Below, piece by piece: positions 26,763 to 34,348 of a DNA stretch of 64,000 nucleotides. Every line of letters starts with the position of its first letter. Position 1 is the stretch's first letter. The notes under the pieces were generated by a model. The model saw only the letters and a list, made by a program, of their open reading frames with translations. It searched no databases and was not told the DNA's origin. The stretch is taken from contig NZ_CP135921.1 in assembly GCF_032397745.1 (NCBI RefSeq), positions 2,666,001 to 2,730,000 of the forward strand. Reading direction: 5' to 3'. The translations under genes and the position numbers were made by a program. Origin of the DNA: Bradyrhizobium prioriisuperbiae (GTDB lineage: Bacteria; Pseudomonadota; Alphaproteobacteria; Rhizobiales; Xanthobacteraceae).

Positions 26763-27056
26763 ATGACCACCTACATCATGCTTGCGAACTGGACCGAGCA
26801 GGGAATGAAAGGCGTGAAGGATTCGCCGAAGCGGCTGGATACCGCGAAGAAGGCGCTCAAGGAGATGGACGGCGAATTCAAAGCCTTTTTCCTGACCATG
26901 GGGGATTATGACATCGTTGCGATCTACGAGGCCCCGGACGATGCCGTGGCCGCGCGCTTCAATCTGCAACTCGGCATGCTCGGGAATATTCGAACACGCA
27001 CGTTGAAAGCGTTCCCGGAAGCCGCCTACCGGGAGATCATCAATTCTCTCGGTTAG
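26763..27056 (+). CDS. GYD domain-containing protein
   Basis: A 97-residue cytosolic protein with a ferredoxin-like fold. It opens MTTYIMLANWTEQGMKGVKD and carries the signature GDYDIVAIYEAPDD (about 47-60), from which the family takes its name. GGGAGA precedes ATG 26763. Function unknown; members are small and probably oligomeric. It sits between the oxidase operon and a soluble cytochrome c gene, set off by copies of an intergenic repeat, so it may be transcribed separately. Confidence 0.88.
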   Translation: MTTYIMLANWTEQGMKGVKDSPKRLDTAKKALKEMDGEFKAFFLTMGDYDIVAIYEAPDDAVAARFNLQLGMLGNIRTRTLKAFPEAAYREIINSLG

Positions 27057-27120
27057 AGCGTTTTCGAGCGAAGTGGATACCGGTTCCCCGCGACAAACGC
27101 GAAGCGTTTGCGCGGAAAAA
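27055..27120. repeat. intergenic repeat (GAGCGTTTTCGAGCGAAGTGG type)
   Basis: Begins TAGAGCGTTTTCGAGCGAAG and includes a small dyad (GCGACAAACGCGAAGCGTTTGCGCG). A shorter related piece, AGAGCGTTTTCCAGCGAAGTG, occurs at about 26638-26659 after the subunit IV gene. The element family is common between genes in Bradyrhizobium-type genomes. Confidence 0.65.
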
Positions 27121-27206
27121 GCGCGTCACAGCAAGAATCCAGGGCCTTTTCCGTTTCCATTCTATCGAAACGGCGAAGGGCCTGGCACCCGCAAGGTTCT
27201 GAAACC

Positions 27207-27240
27207 GTCTTGTGAAAACTGTCTTGTGAAAACTGTCTTG
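27207..27240. repeat. 14-bp tandem repeat in the cytochrome c leader
   Basis: GTCTTGTGAAAACT is repeated exactly at 27207-27220 and 27221-27234, followed by a partial third unit GTCTTG, ending 11 bp before the cytochrome c start. The third unit merges into TTGGAGG, the ribosome site. Confidence 0.8.
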
Positions 27241-27251
27241 GAGGACGTTGG

Positions 27252-27689
27252 ATGCGAATGTCTGTTGCCGTGCTTGTTGCCGGGGTCGGAGCCGGATTGC
27301 TTGCCGCCGCCGTTCCGGCGGTCGCTCAGGATGCCGCCGCCGGAGAGAAGACCTTCGCGCAGTGCAAGGCGTGTCATCAGATCGGGGAAACGGCGAAGAA
27401 CGCCATCGGGCCGGAGCTCAATGGCGTTATCGGGCGCAAGGCCGGCAGCGCCGAGGGCTACAGCTATTCGGCCGCGAACAAGAATTCCGGTCTCACCTGG
27501 GACGAGGCCACGTTCCGCGAATACATCAAGGATCCCAAAGCCAAAGTTCCCGGCACCAAGATGGCTTTTGCAGGCGTGAAGGATCCCAAGCAGGTCGAGG
27601 ATCTGCTGGCCTTCCTCAAGCAGTATGATGCTGCCGGGAAGAAGAAAGCCGCGATGGTGCCGAGCGACAGCAAATGGGCTAAGATGTAG
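27252..27689 (+). CDS. soluble class I cytochrome c (c2/c550 type)
   Basis: A periplasmic electron carrier of 145 residues. Signal peptide about 1-26 (ending PAVAQ-DAAAG). Heme attachment CKACH at Cys38-Cys41-His42, the conserved AIGPELNGVIGRKAG segment, and the axial Met104 in PGTKMAF. A Lys-rich tail (about 128-145) extends beyond the usual domain. TTGGAGG precedes the ATG by 6 bases. Lying just after the oxidase and GYD genes, it is a plausible electron donor to that oxidase; this is an inference from context. Confidence 0.92.
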   Translation: MRMSVAVLVAGVGAGLLAAAVPAVAQDAAAGEKTFAQCKACHQIGETAKNAIGPELNGVIGRKAGSAEGYSYSAANKNSGLTWDEATFREYIKDPKAKVPGTKMAFAGVKDPKQVEDLLAFLKQYDAAGKKKAAMVPSDSKWAKM

Positions 27690-27737
27690 CGGCGGTGCGG
27701 TGCTTCGGCCCTCGCTGCCAGGCATAGGAGGTGACCG

Positions 27738-27929
27738 GTGCATTTCACGATCGGGTACAAGCTCCACGGCAAGGCGGATCGCATCATGGTGGATGCCGAG
27801 GATGCGCTTGTCGCCGCGCTGAAAGCCAAGGCGCAGCGGCCGGAGGCGATCATCATGTATGTCCGCCCGCAGAACCGGCGCGGTGATGCGCGCCATCCGT
27901 CTCACCTGCTGTCAGACGCGACGCACTGA
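27738..27929 (+). CDS. small conserved hypothetical protein
   Basis: A 63-residue ORF from GTG 27738 with an excellent ribosome site AGGAGGTGAC. Sequence: FTIGYKLHGKADRIMVDAEDALVAALKAKAQ (written here in parts: a beta hairpin about 2-14, then a helix about 18-33), then a basic tail. The hairpin-helix shape and strong SD support a real gene. No function recognised. It lies 49 bp after the cytochrome c stop and could be co-transcribed. Confidence 0.62.
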   Translation: MHFTIGYKLHGKADRIMVDAEDALVAALKAKAQRPEAIIMYVRPQNRRGDARHPSHLLSDATH

Positions 27930-28095
27930 CCTCGGGCGAAGAGAGGTCATTTTGCCGCACGGCGACGGCCCGCCGGGGCCTTCGCTGGCGGCGCCGCGGC
28001 GGCTAGGTTGCGCACAGCCTGCAAAAGTGCTGGAAGCTCAGATGTCTTTGACTTGATCGTTCAGGCACGATCCGACCATGAGCTTCTGATCGACG

Positions 28096-28959
28096 ATGCA
28101 ACGCTCCCCCGGCGAACTGACCGATTTTCTGCAACCCGAGCGGCTCACCGCTGTGGTCGATGTCGGCGCCAATCCCATCGATGGCGATCCGCCCTACAAG
28201 GCGCTGCTGCAGCGGCGGCTGTGCCGTCTGACCGGCTTCGATCCGTTTCCGGATGTGCTCAATCCCCTGAATGCCAGCAAGAGCGATCTCGAAACCTATC
28301 TGCCTTTCGCCGTGGGCGATGGTGGTCGTCAAACGCTCCGGCTCTGCCGCGGCATGGGGTTCGCCAGCCTGCTGCAGCCGGATCCCGTGGCCCTGATGCA
28401 TTTCCCGCAGTTCTCGGAACTGGGCCAGGTGGTGCGCGAGATCGCGCTGGACACCCGCCGGCTGGACGACATCGCCGAGATCCAGGCAATGGATTTCCTG
28501 AAGATCGACATCCAGGGCTCGGAGCTGTCAGTGTTCGAGCACGGCCGTGGCCGGCTCGCACAAGCGGTGGCTGTTCAGACCGAAGTCTCCTTCATTCCGC
28601 TGTATCGCAATCAGCCGGTGTTCGGCGAGATCGATCTCGCGCTGCGTGGCCTCGGTTTCGTTCCCCATACCTTCGCCGCCATCAACAGGAAGATGATCCT
28701 GCCGATGACGCCGCCGCATCCGGCGGCCGCCTTCAATCAGCTGGTCGAGGCCGATGCGGTGTATGTCCGCGATTTCACCAAGCCCGATGCGATGAGTAGC
28801 GAACAGCTCAAGCATCTCGCCATCGTCGCGCATTATTGCTACGGCTCGTTCGACCTCGCGGTGAATTGCATCCACCATCTCGTCCGCCGCGGTGCCGTGG
28901 CTGCGGATACCGGCGGCCGTTATCTGACATTCGTCCAGAACACGCGACCGGCAACTTAG
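28096..28959 (+). CDS. FkbM family SAM-dependent methyltransferase
   Basis: A 287-residue Rossmann-type methyltransferase. SAM motif I is VVDVGANPIDG (about 20-30), the acidic end of strand 2 is GFDPFPD (about 47-53), and the FkbM hallmark MDFLKIDIQGSELSVFEHG lies at about 133-151. The last 40 residues (about 245-285) form an extra helical tail. FkbM enzymes O-methylate sugars, polyketides and other metabolites; the target is not indicated by the neighbours. Its 3' side carries a 122-bp palindromic repeat. Confidence 0.85.
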   Translation: MQRSPGELTDFLQPERLTAVVDVGANPIDGDPPYKALLQRRLCRLTGFDPFPDVLNPLNASKSDLETYLPFAVGDGGRQTLRLCRGMGFASLLQPDPVALMHFPQFSELGQVVREIALDTRRLDDIAEIQAMDFLKIDIQGSELSVFEHGRGRLAQAVAVQTEVSFIPLYRNQPVFGEIDLALRGLGFVPHTFAAINRKMILPMTPPHPAAAFNQLVEADAVYVRDFTKPDAMSSEQLKHLAIVAHYCYGSFDLAVNCIHHLVRRGAVAADTGGRYLTFVQNTRPAT

Positions 28960-28982
28960 ACAAAAACGCTCCACCCACTATC

Positions 28983-29104
28983 GTCATCACCGGGCTTGTC
29001 CCGGTGATCTCGCTTAGGGGCGCAGTGCGTCCCTGATCGGGGTTGTTTCCGCGACTTCGGCGAAGCCGAAGTCGCTGAGGACAAGCCCGGCAACGACAAA
29101 GGAG
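28983..29104. repeat. 122-bp intergenic palindromic repeat, copy 1
   Basis: Begins GTCATCACCGGGCTTGTCCC and ends AAAGGAG. It contains internal dyads (ATCACCGGGCTTGTCCCGGTGAT and GACTTCGGCGAAGCCGAAGTC). A copy with only a handful of differences is at 46114-46236 in the same orientation. Both follow the 3' end of a rightward gene. Confidence 0.9.
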
Positions 29105-29146
29105 GGGTACCGTGTCGCGATCAGACCCGTCGAACGAGAGCTTTCG

Positions 29147-29725
29147 TTAACTTCTGGTGCCGCCCACCGGCTTTGCCACGCTGAAGAAATTCTTCACTCC
29201 GGTCGATAATTTCGACCAGGTGCACGACAGTGTTTCCTCTCCGCAGGTCGCGGCCTTCGGCTTTGCTGTCTTCCGTTTCGCCAGGGGACGCTGCGCATCG
29301 GTGGATGCCAGCCTGATCGGATCGGTGCGCTTCGGCGGCGCCTGCATGTTGAAATCCGCCAGCGCCTGCTCGCGCTGTTTTGCCAGCAGCGCCGCCGCGA
29401 TGGCGGCGCGCCGCTGGCGGTCCAGGTAACCGATATATTCCTCGTCGAATTTTCTGAGCTCGTCGGGCGTCGGATTGGGACCCGCGATATCGAAGCTGCG
29501 GTTCTGCATGAAGTCGAAATAGCTATAGCCGCCGCCGGGCTTGCGCCGTCCGACGAACTTGCTGTCGCATGCGGAGATCAGCGACCTGCGCTCGTCGGCG
29601 TTGTTGATCGTTTCGGCGCGTTTGGCGCACTCTTCATAATCCCGGGGCGCGAACGACCACCACTGCGCGTTCGCGGCCGTCGATGTCAGCCCGATGACAG
29701 AGAGGATCAGCACGCGTGGAAACAT
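29147..29725 (-). CDS. conserved secreted protein, function unknown
   Basis: A 192-residue exported protein; ATG 29725 begins the signal peptide (MFPRVLILSVIGLTSTAANA, cut before QWW). Mature part: EECAKRAETINNADERRSLI with two cysteines (about Cys33 and Cys53) that may pair, GGGYSYFDFMQNRSFDIAGP (about 63-82), a charged helical segment about 90-130, and a Lys-rich C-terminus with CGEETLSC. The pattern is that of a family seen in Bradyrhizobium-type genomes; I cannot name a function. Confidence 0.72.
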   Translation of the reverse strand: MFPRVLILSVIGLTSTAANAQWWSFAPRDYEECAKRAETINNADERRSLISACDSKFVGRRKPGGGYSYFDFMQNRSFDIAGPNPTPDELRKFDEEYIGYLDRQRRAAIAAALLAKQREQALADFNMQAPPKRTDPIRLASTDAQRPLAKRKTAKPKAATCGEETLSCTWSKLSTGVKNFFSVAKPVGGTRS

Positions 29726-29952
29726 CACAGTCAATTCGATTACTCAATGCGGGATCGGTTGAAGGCAGCGAGTGGATTTTGTCCATTTCTCCATGCGCGT
29801 CATCCCTCGAATACAGCTTTCCCCATCGTTTTGGAAAGCTGGAAATTGCCTGCCTGGAATTGTTCAAATGCCATCGATCGAATTCAGCGGTGCATGACGG
29901 CGACCACGAATGAATCTGTGCAAGGACCGTGCCTCGGCTCGACAATGTCTGC

Positions 29953-30438
29953 CTAGGTGCTGGCGGAAAGCCGAGTCGCAGCCCTGCTGTCGGTCTTGGC
30001 GAGCCCCGTCCGCGTGAAGATCAGCGGCGCCACAAACAGGCTGACAACGCCGACCGCGACATAGCGCAGATACTGCAGCAGATAACCCGTCATCGAATAA
30101 GTATCCGCGATCGCGCTGAACGTCATTCCCAGGATCTTCAGCGTTGCCAGTGCCAGGGCGACCGAGAGCAGATAACGCATGATCGTGGCCGGCACCGAGC
30201 CGCTCCGGGGGTCGAAATTCACCAGGCCGATTTCGAGCGGGCGCGCGATGACGATTCCCGTCAACGTGCCTGCGGCCCCCATGAAGGCGACGGGAAAAAG
30301 GCCGCGGGGACTCCGAGTTGTCGCTGGGTTTTGCCTTATCGGCGCTATGAATTGAAGCGTCTCGCCATTCTCAGTGTCATCGTCCGGTTCAACCCTACAA
30401 GATTCACACATCTCAAAAACAGACTCTGCATCAAACAC
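29953..30438 (-). pseudogene. truncated integral membrane protein, 5' end replaced by intergenic repeat
   Basis: The open frame encodes three good membrane helices (about 50-72, 88-112 and 122-145, for example IMRYLLSVALALATLKILG). Its first 30 codons (30438 to about 30352) lie inside a GTCCGGTTCAACCCTAC-type repeat and read as non-homologous acidic sequence without a ribosome site. The natural N-terminus therefore seems lost or overwritten. The surviving part looks like the C-terminal portion of a larger membrane protein; the family is not recognised with confidence. Confidence 0.45.
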
Positions 30439-30785
30439 TTAGCTGACCCCATGCTTCGGCAAAATCTAGTAACAGGCTTCGAGTGCAAAGCTTGAAAAGG
30501 CTCAACTTTTGGGGCCCTGTGAAAACGCTCCGATGAGATGTGTGCATATCGTAGGGTTCAACCGGACGATCCAGTACTCCCGGTGTGCATGGTGTGATCG
30601 ATGAACTGACGAATGTGGGCTGAAACCCGCCGCTTTTGACGTCATCGCCCTACCCATCAGCCTTATGGCCTACTGGATCGCCCGGTTGAACCGGGCGATG
30701 ACACAGAAAATGTTGAGCCGCTTCGGCAAACAAAAAGGGGAATCTTAGCGCCTACCGGGCTCGCCCGGTGAAGCCGGGGCCGGCT
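30380..30785. repeat. cluster of intergenic repeat copies (CCGGTTGAACC palindromes)
   Basis: Copies at 30380-30414 and, inverted, 30534-30570 share about 30 bp (TCGTCCGGTTCAACCCTAC and CACACATCTCA). A third at 30671-30706 contains the near-perfect palindrome ATCGCCCGGTT-G-AACCGGGCGAT (30677-30699). Another partial copy is near 30752-30780. They fill the gap between the truncated membrane gene and the MBL gene; no other gene is visible there. Confidence 0.8.
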
Positions 30786-30791
30786 CGGATG

Positions 30792-31781
30792 CTATGGAAA
30801 TATCTGCCCCTTGCTGTCAAGGTTCGGCAGGCGATCGAGGGATGGCGGCGCCAGCGTCGTCACCTCGTCCGCGATTTCGAAGCTCATGCGGTCGAGGCCC
30901 ATCAGCAGGGGGCCGGCATATCCCGCGGCTCGCGTGCGGGTGATGATCTCGTCCTCGCCTGCTTTGCCCTGCAATTCCTTGGTGACGATGTGGGAATAGA
31001 CGGCGAGTTTCGGTTTCGCCCGTTTGAAGACCTCGGCGGCCTGCTCCGGCGTCGTCAATTTGGCCAGCACGCCCTTCATTTCCGGCATCGCGCTGAGACG
31101 TTCGCTGAACGCGATGACGTTATGCACGATCAGGTCGGCGCCAGCGCCTTGCTTGATCACGTTCTCGCTCAGCGTGGTGTCGCCGGACAGCACGACCGCA
31201 TGTCCATTGCTCTCTATCTTGTATCCGAACGCGGGGTTGCCGTCGGCGTGTTCGACGGTGAAGGCGGTGACCTTGACGCCGTTGTTGTCGAACACCACGC
31301 CGTCGCCCACCACGTGGGTCTGGATCGCCAGGGTAACGATGGGGTTGAATTGATTGACCCGCGCCGCGAGGTCGTGGCCAAACATTGCGCGCATGCCGTC
31401 CACCATCTGCGCCGTGCCGTCCGGGCCCCACAGCTCCAGGCCATGGTCGCGCCCCAGCAGAAACCACGGAGTCATCCAGAGATCGGGCAATCCTTCGATA
31501 TGGTCGCTGTGGAGATGGGTCAGGAAGATTCTTGAAATATCCTTGGGGTTGACCAGGCTTTGATAGAGCCGCTGGTTGGTGCCGCGGCCGACGTCGAACA
31601 GCAGCTTCTCGCCGTTCGCCTCGATCAGCGTCGATATCCCCAGCCGGTCCGGGAAATACTCGGGTCCGGCTGTGCCCAGCAGGATGACCTTCATTTTCGG
31701 TTCGGCCGCATGCGCCGTGGCGACGATTGTCAGGATCGGAAGAGCGATTGCGATACGGAGGAGGATGCCGCGGAAGAACAT
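30792..31781 (-). CDS. MBL-fold metallo-hydrolase, exported (RNase Z/arylsulfatase-like)
   Basis: A 329-residue metallo-beta-lactamase-fold hydrolase. ATG 31781 starts a signal peptide (MFFRGILLRIAIALPILTIVATAHA); the frame extends upstream without family similarity. The dinuclear metal motif THLHSDH gives His89, His91, Asp93 and His94; further ligands are in LSGDTTLSENV (Asp) and VYSHIV (His). The N-terminal KVILLGTAGPEYFPDRLGIST resembles the AtsA/RNase Z branch. The export signal argues for a periplasmic esterase, lactonase or sulfatase rather than RNA processing. The substrate is unknown. Confidence 0.86.
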   Translation of the reverse strand: MFFRGILLRIAIALPILTIVATAHAAEPKMKVILLGTAGPEYFPDRLGISTLIEANGEKLLFDVGRGTNQRLYQSLVNPKDISRIFLTHLHSDHIEGLPDLWMTPWFLLGRDHGLELWGPDGTAQMVDGMRAMFGHDLAARVNQFNPIVTLAIQTHVVGDGVVFDNNGVKVTAFTVEHADGNPAFGYKIESNGHAVVLSGDTTLSENVIKQGAGADLIVHNVIAFSERLSAMPEMKGVLAKLTTPEQAAEVFKRAKPKLAVYSHIVTKELQGKAGEDEIITRTRAAGYAGPLLMGLDRMSFEIADEVTTLAPPSLDRLPNLDSKGQIFP

Positions 31782-32086
31782 GGTGTGATACCTGCTGAGC
31801 GCCTGTCGGATGGTGCCATGGATCGGGGTCGGCAAGATCCCTAGCAAGATGCGAGCCATGCGCGGGCGCAACGGTCCCGTGGCTCGGCCGGACAAAACGG
31901 CGTTTCTGGACCTTCGGTGCTCTGAATCTCGTGGGTTTGCGCCCTGTGAGACCTTTCAACCCGCGAGGCGTCTTGACGGCCGGGCGCGGCGCTGGACACT
32001 CCCATCCATTCATGAATGAGCCGATGCGTTGCGCGGACAATCTCCATTTCAGAACGTGATGCATTTCAAACCCGCGGGAGCACGCC

Positions 32087-32704
32087 GTGCAGTATGAATT
32101 GACCATGCGGATCGATCCTCAGGCGCTGCGCCGGATCCATGAAATGGATATGGGGCTCACGCTGGTGAAGAGCGTCGTGTCCAGTCTCCCGGCGCACCTG
32201 CCGGTCGCGTGGGTGCAATTCCAGCCGCTGGAGGTCAACCAGGTCACTTGGACCGAGGCCTGCTCCATCTATGCAACCGAGACGCCGCTGCAGCCCGGTG
32301 AGACGATCGTGCAGATCTCGGAAGCTCCGGCACAGCCCGGATGGGTGTACATCTTCAACGAGGGTGGGCTCGAGGGAGAGCCGGCCAACCTCGGTGAGGT
32401 CTGCAAGGTGGTGAACGGGCGGCAAGGTCCGTTTGCCTTCGGTCTGGCGCAGCAGGCGACAATCGGTGGTAATCCCATGCTCGCACCGCTCAATGCCGTG
32501 ACGGTGCCCTTCAACGAGACGGTGAATTTCACACCCAAGGAAACTGTGTCGATCTGTCTGGCTCCGCTCACAAGCAACGGGGTTGTGCTGTCCCGGGTCC
32601 CCGGCAATGCGCTGACCCTCAGTCTCACCGCGCAGGCTCCGACTGCTGTCATCGGCTTCAACGACGAGAGCAATACGTTCTATTTGATTTCCCGGGGCGA
32701 ATAG
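32087..32704 (+). CDS. unrecognised beta-rich protein
   Basis: A 205-residue protein from GTG 32087. No signal peptide, membrane helix or cysteine-pair pattern is obvious; two Cys are scattered. A short helical start (IDPQALRRIHEMDMGLTLVKSVV) is followed by about 160 residues of alternating strands rich in Thr, Val, Asn and Pro (for example PFNETVNFTPKETVSICLAPL and NALTLSLTAQAPTAVIGF). This suggests a beta-sandwich or barrel. It stands alone between oppositely oriented genes. I do not recognise the family. Confidence 0.6.
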   Translation: MQYELTMRIDPQALRRIHEMDMGLTLVKSVVSSLPAHLPVAWVQFQPLEVNQVTWTEACSIYATETPLQPGETIVQISEAPAQPGWVYIFNEGGLEGEPANLGEVCKVVNGRQGPFAFGLAQQATIGGNPMLAPLNAVTVPFNETVNFTPKETVSICLAPLTSNGVVLSRVPGNALTLSLTAQAPTAVIGFNDESNTFYLISRGE

Positions 32705-32788
32705 GCGCATTCGGGGGCAGCCGCATCAGGCGGTAAGAGCGCTTGGCGATGGCGGGAAGATTCGTTCGGGCGCGTGTTGCGCGAGTCG

Positions 32789-33061
32789 CTAAAATCCTTC
32801 GCTTGGTAGCGCGGGCATGGTCAAGATAAGGCGTTTCAGTTCGCCGATCTGAAACTGAGTGTCCATGAGCTGTTGGAATTGCGCGTATACCGCCTCATTT
32901 CCGAGACTGAGCTGCGGTGTCACCGCCGGAGTGGCATGAAGCCAGTCGATCACGGCTCCCCACGGGACTTGCGAGAGAGCCTCTATCAGGTATCCGAGCC
33001 CGTACGCCGAAAATCCAATTGCGTTAAGGAGTTGGATGATCTGCTGAACGACCAAGGCCAT
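32789..33061 (-). CDS. small hypothetical protein with amphipathic/hydrophobic N-terminus
   Basis: A 90-residue ORF from ATG 33061 (GGGGATT upstream), although an in-frame start at 33115 is possible. The first 35 residues are hydrophobic (ALVVQQIIQLLNAIGFSAYG), the middle contains PWGAVIDWLHATPAV, and the C-terminus is a helix (QLMDTQFQIGELKRLI). No family recognised; it may pair functionally with the preceding beta-rich protein, which converges on it, but nothing in the sequence proves this. Confidence 0.5.
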   Translation of the reverse strand: MALVVQQIIQLLNAIGFSAYGLGYLIEALSQVPWGAVIDWLHATPAVTPQLSLGNEAVYAQFQQLMDTQFQIGELKRLILTMPALPSEGF

Positions 33062-33190
33062 GCCGAATCCCCTGATCAGGACGCTGAAGAGTAACCCGAT
33101 TCGCCTGGGTGCCATCTGTGAATTGCGGGGATATTAAATCTGGTTGCAACCCGCTGTTTCTGCGTGTGTATTTGAGACGTGGGGAAGCCA

Positions 33191-34081
33191 ATGAAACGGA
33201 CAAAAAAACGAACAAAGCAGCCGGACAAAGCCCTGCAGCAGGAGGTGGGGCATTTGCTCTACGGCCGCGGATACGACATTACCATGGGGCCGTTGATGTC
33301 GCCCTCACATCGAGCGGATCTTGTGGCTCGCCGGAAAGAGGCAGGACGCCTACATACCATCGCAATCGACTTTGAGGTGCGGCTCAACTTTGAGAACATT
33401 CGTGCCGCCCTCGAACGAGCAACGGACGCACTCAAAAATACCAAGCTCAGCCTAGACGAATACTGGATAGTTGTTTCCGGCCAGTTCTCAAATATCGTTG
33501 CCGCGAGAGGTTTCGATAAGCGCATCCAAATCTTTGAAATCGAAGACCTGAGAGAAAAGCTAAGCCGTCAAGTGAAGCCTTCCAAAGCCCGATCCAGCCG
33601 TGCCCGCACCACCGTAGGCAAGGCCGTCGAGGCAAGCGAGAAGGAAATCAAGCTCGCGATCTCTGGCCTCATCCTGCAAATTGACGAAAAGCTGGATAAG
33701 CTAGGTGACGATCGCCCGAACTCGGAAGATGCAAGAGCTAAAATTGCGGCGGATACTTCTGACCTCGAACGGATGAAAGCCGAACTGGAGAGAATCCGTG
33801 AGTTGGTGATGGCCTTCAATAAAGGCAAAGCCCCGGAGAAAGATGTCGTCCAATCGGTAAAGACCTTCAAGGACGACATTCAGCATTGGTGGGATAAAGA
33901 GCACGATGGCTTGCTGACGAGCGCTGCTAAGTCAACTCTCTTCGTCTCCTCTGTTGGAGTGCTGGCATTGATGAAGGCAGATACCCCCACTGCAATTGCG
34001 ATCGCGGGTGCACTGATCGGCGGCAAAGTCATTAAGACGATTAAGAAGGTCGGCAAGAAGATGCTGGGCGGCGTATCATAA
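33191..34081 (+). CDS. putative PD-(D/E)XK-like domain protein with C-terminal membrane segments
   Basis: A 296-residue, AT-richer gene; ATG 33191 follows GGGGAAG. Residues about 1-125 follow the restriction-endonuclease-like plan: a helix (ALQQEVGHLLYGRGYDI), a strand with Asp43 (HRADLVARR), then IDFEV with Glu62, a helix bundle, EYWIVVSGQFSNIVAARGF and IFEIEDLREKL. The usual ExK lysine is not at its normal place (Val-Arg instead), so it could be inactive or use another base. About 130-230 is charged and helical, probably coiled-coil. About 245-285 holds two hydrophobic stretches (STLFVSSVGVLALM and TAIAIAGALIGGKVI) ending in a Lys-rich tail. The architecture hints at a membrane-associated effector; not a known named family. 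Confidence 0.6.
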   Translation: MKRTKKRTKQPDKALQQEVGHLLYGRGYDITMGPLMSPSHRADLVARRKEAGRLHTIAIDFEVRLNFENIRAALERATDALKNTKLSLDEYWIVVSGQFSNIVAARGFDKRIQIFEIEDLREKLSRQVKPSKARSSRARTTVGKAVEASEKEIKLAISGLILQIDEKLDKLGDDRPNSEDARAKIAADTSDLERMKAELERIRELVMAFNKGKAPEKDVVQSVKTFKDDIQHWWDKEHDGLLTSAAKSTLFVSSVGVLALMKADTPTAIAIAGALIGGKVIKTIKKVGKKMLGGVS

Positions 34082-34348
34082 GCACGGGCAGTTCTTCCCT
34101 CGATCGAGAGGTGTATTCGCGGTTAGCAATCCCGCGCGCATCCTGATAGAGCGCGGGATAAATCACGTGTCGCGATTGCCGACTGCAAATATGGCCAACA
34201 AACTAATCCTCGGCCCTAATGGAGGTCTCGATTGGTAAGGCATCATGGTGGTAAGTGAGGCACTCGACAAAGTTGAAGCCGTACGATGACAATTCGGCCC
34301 TGAGCGTTGCGCACGAAACTGCAGTGGCCATGTCAGGGCAGCCAAGTA

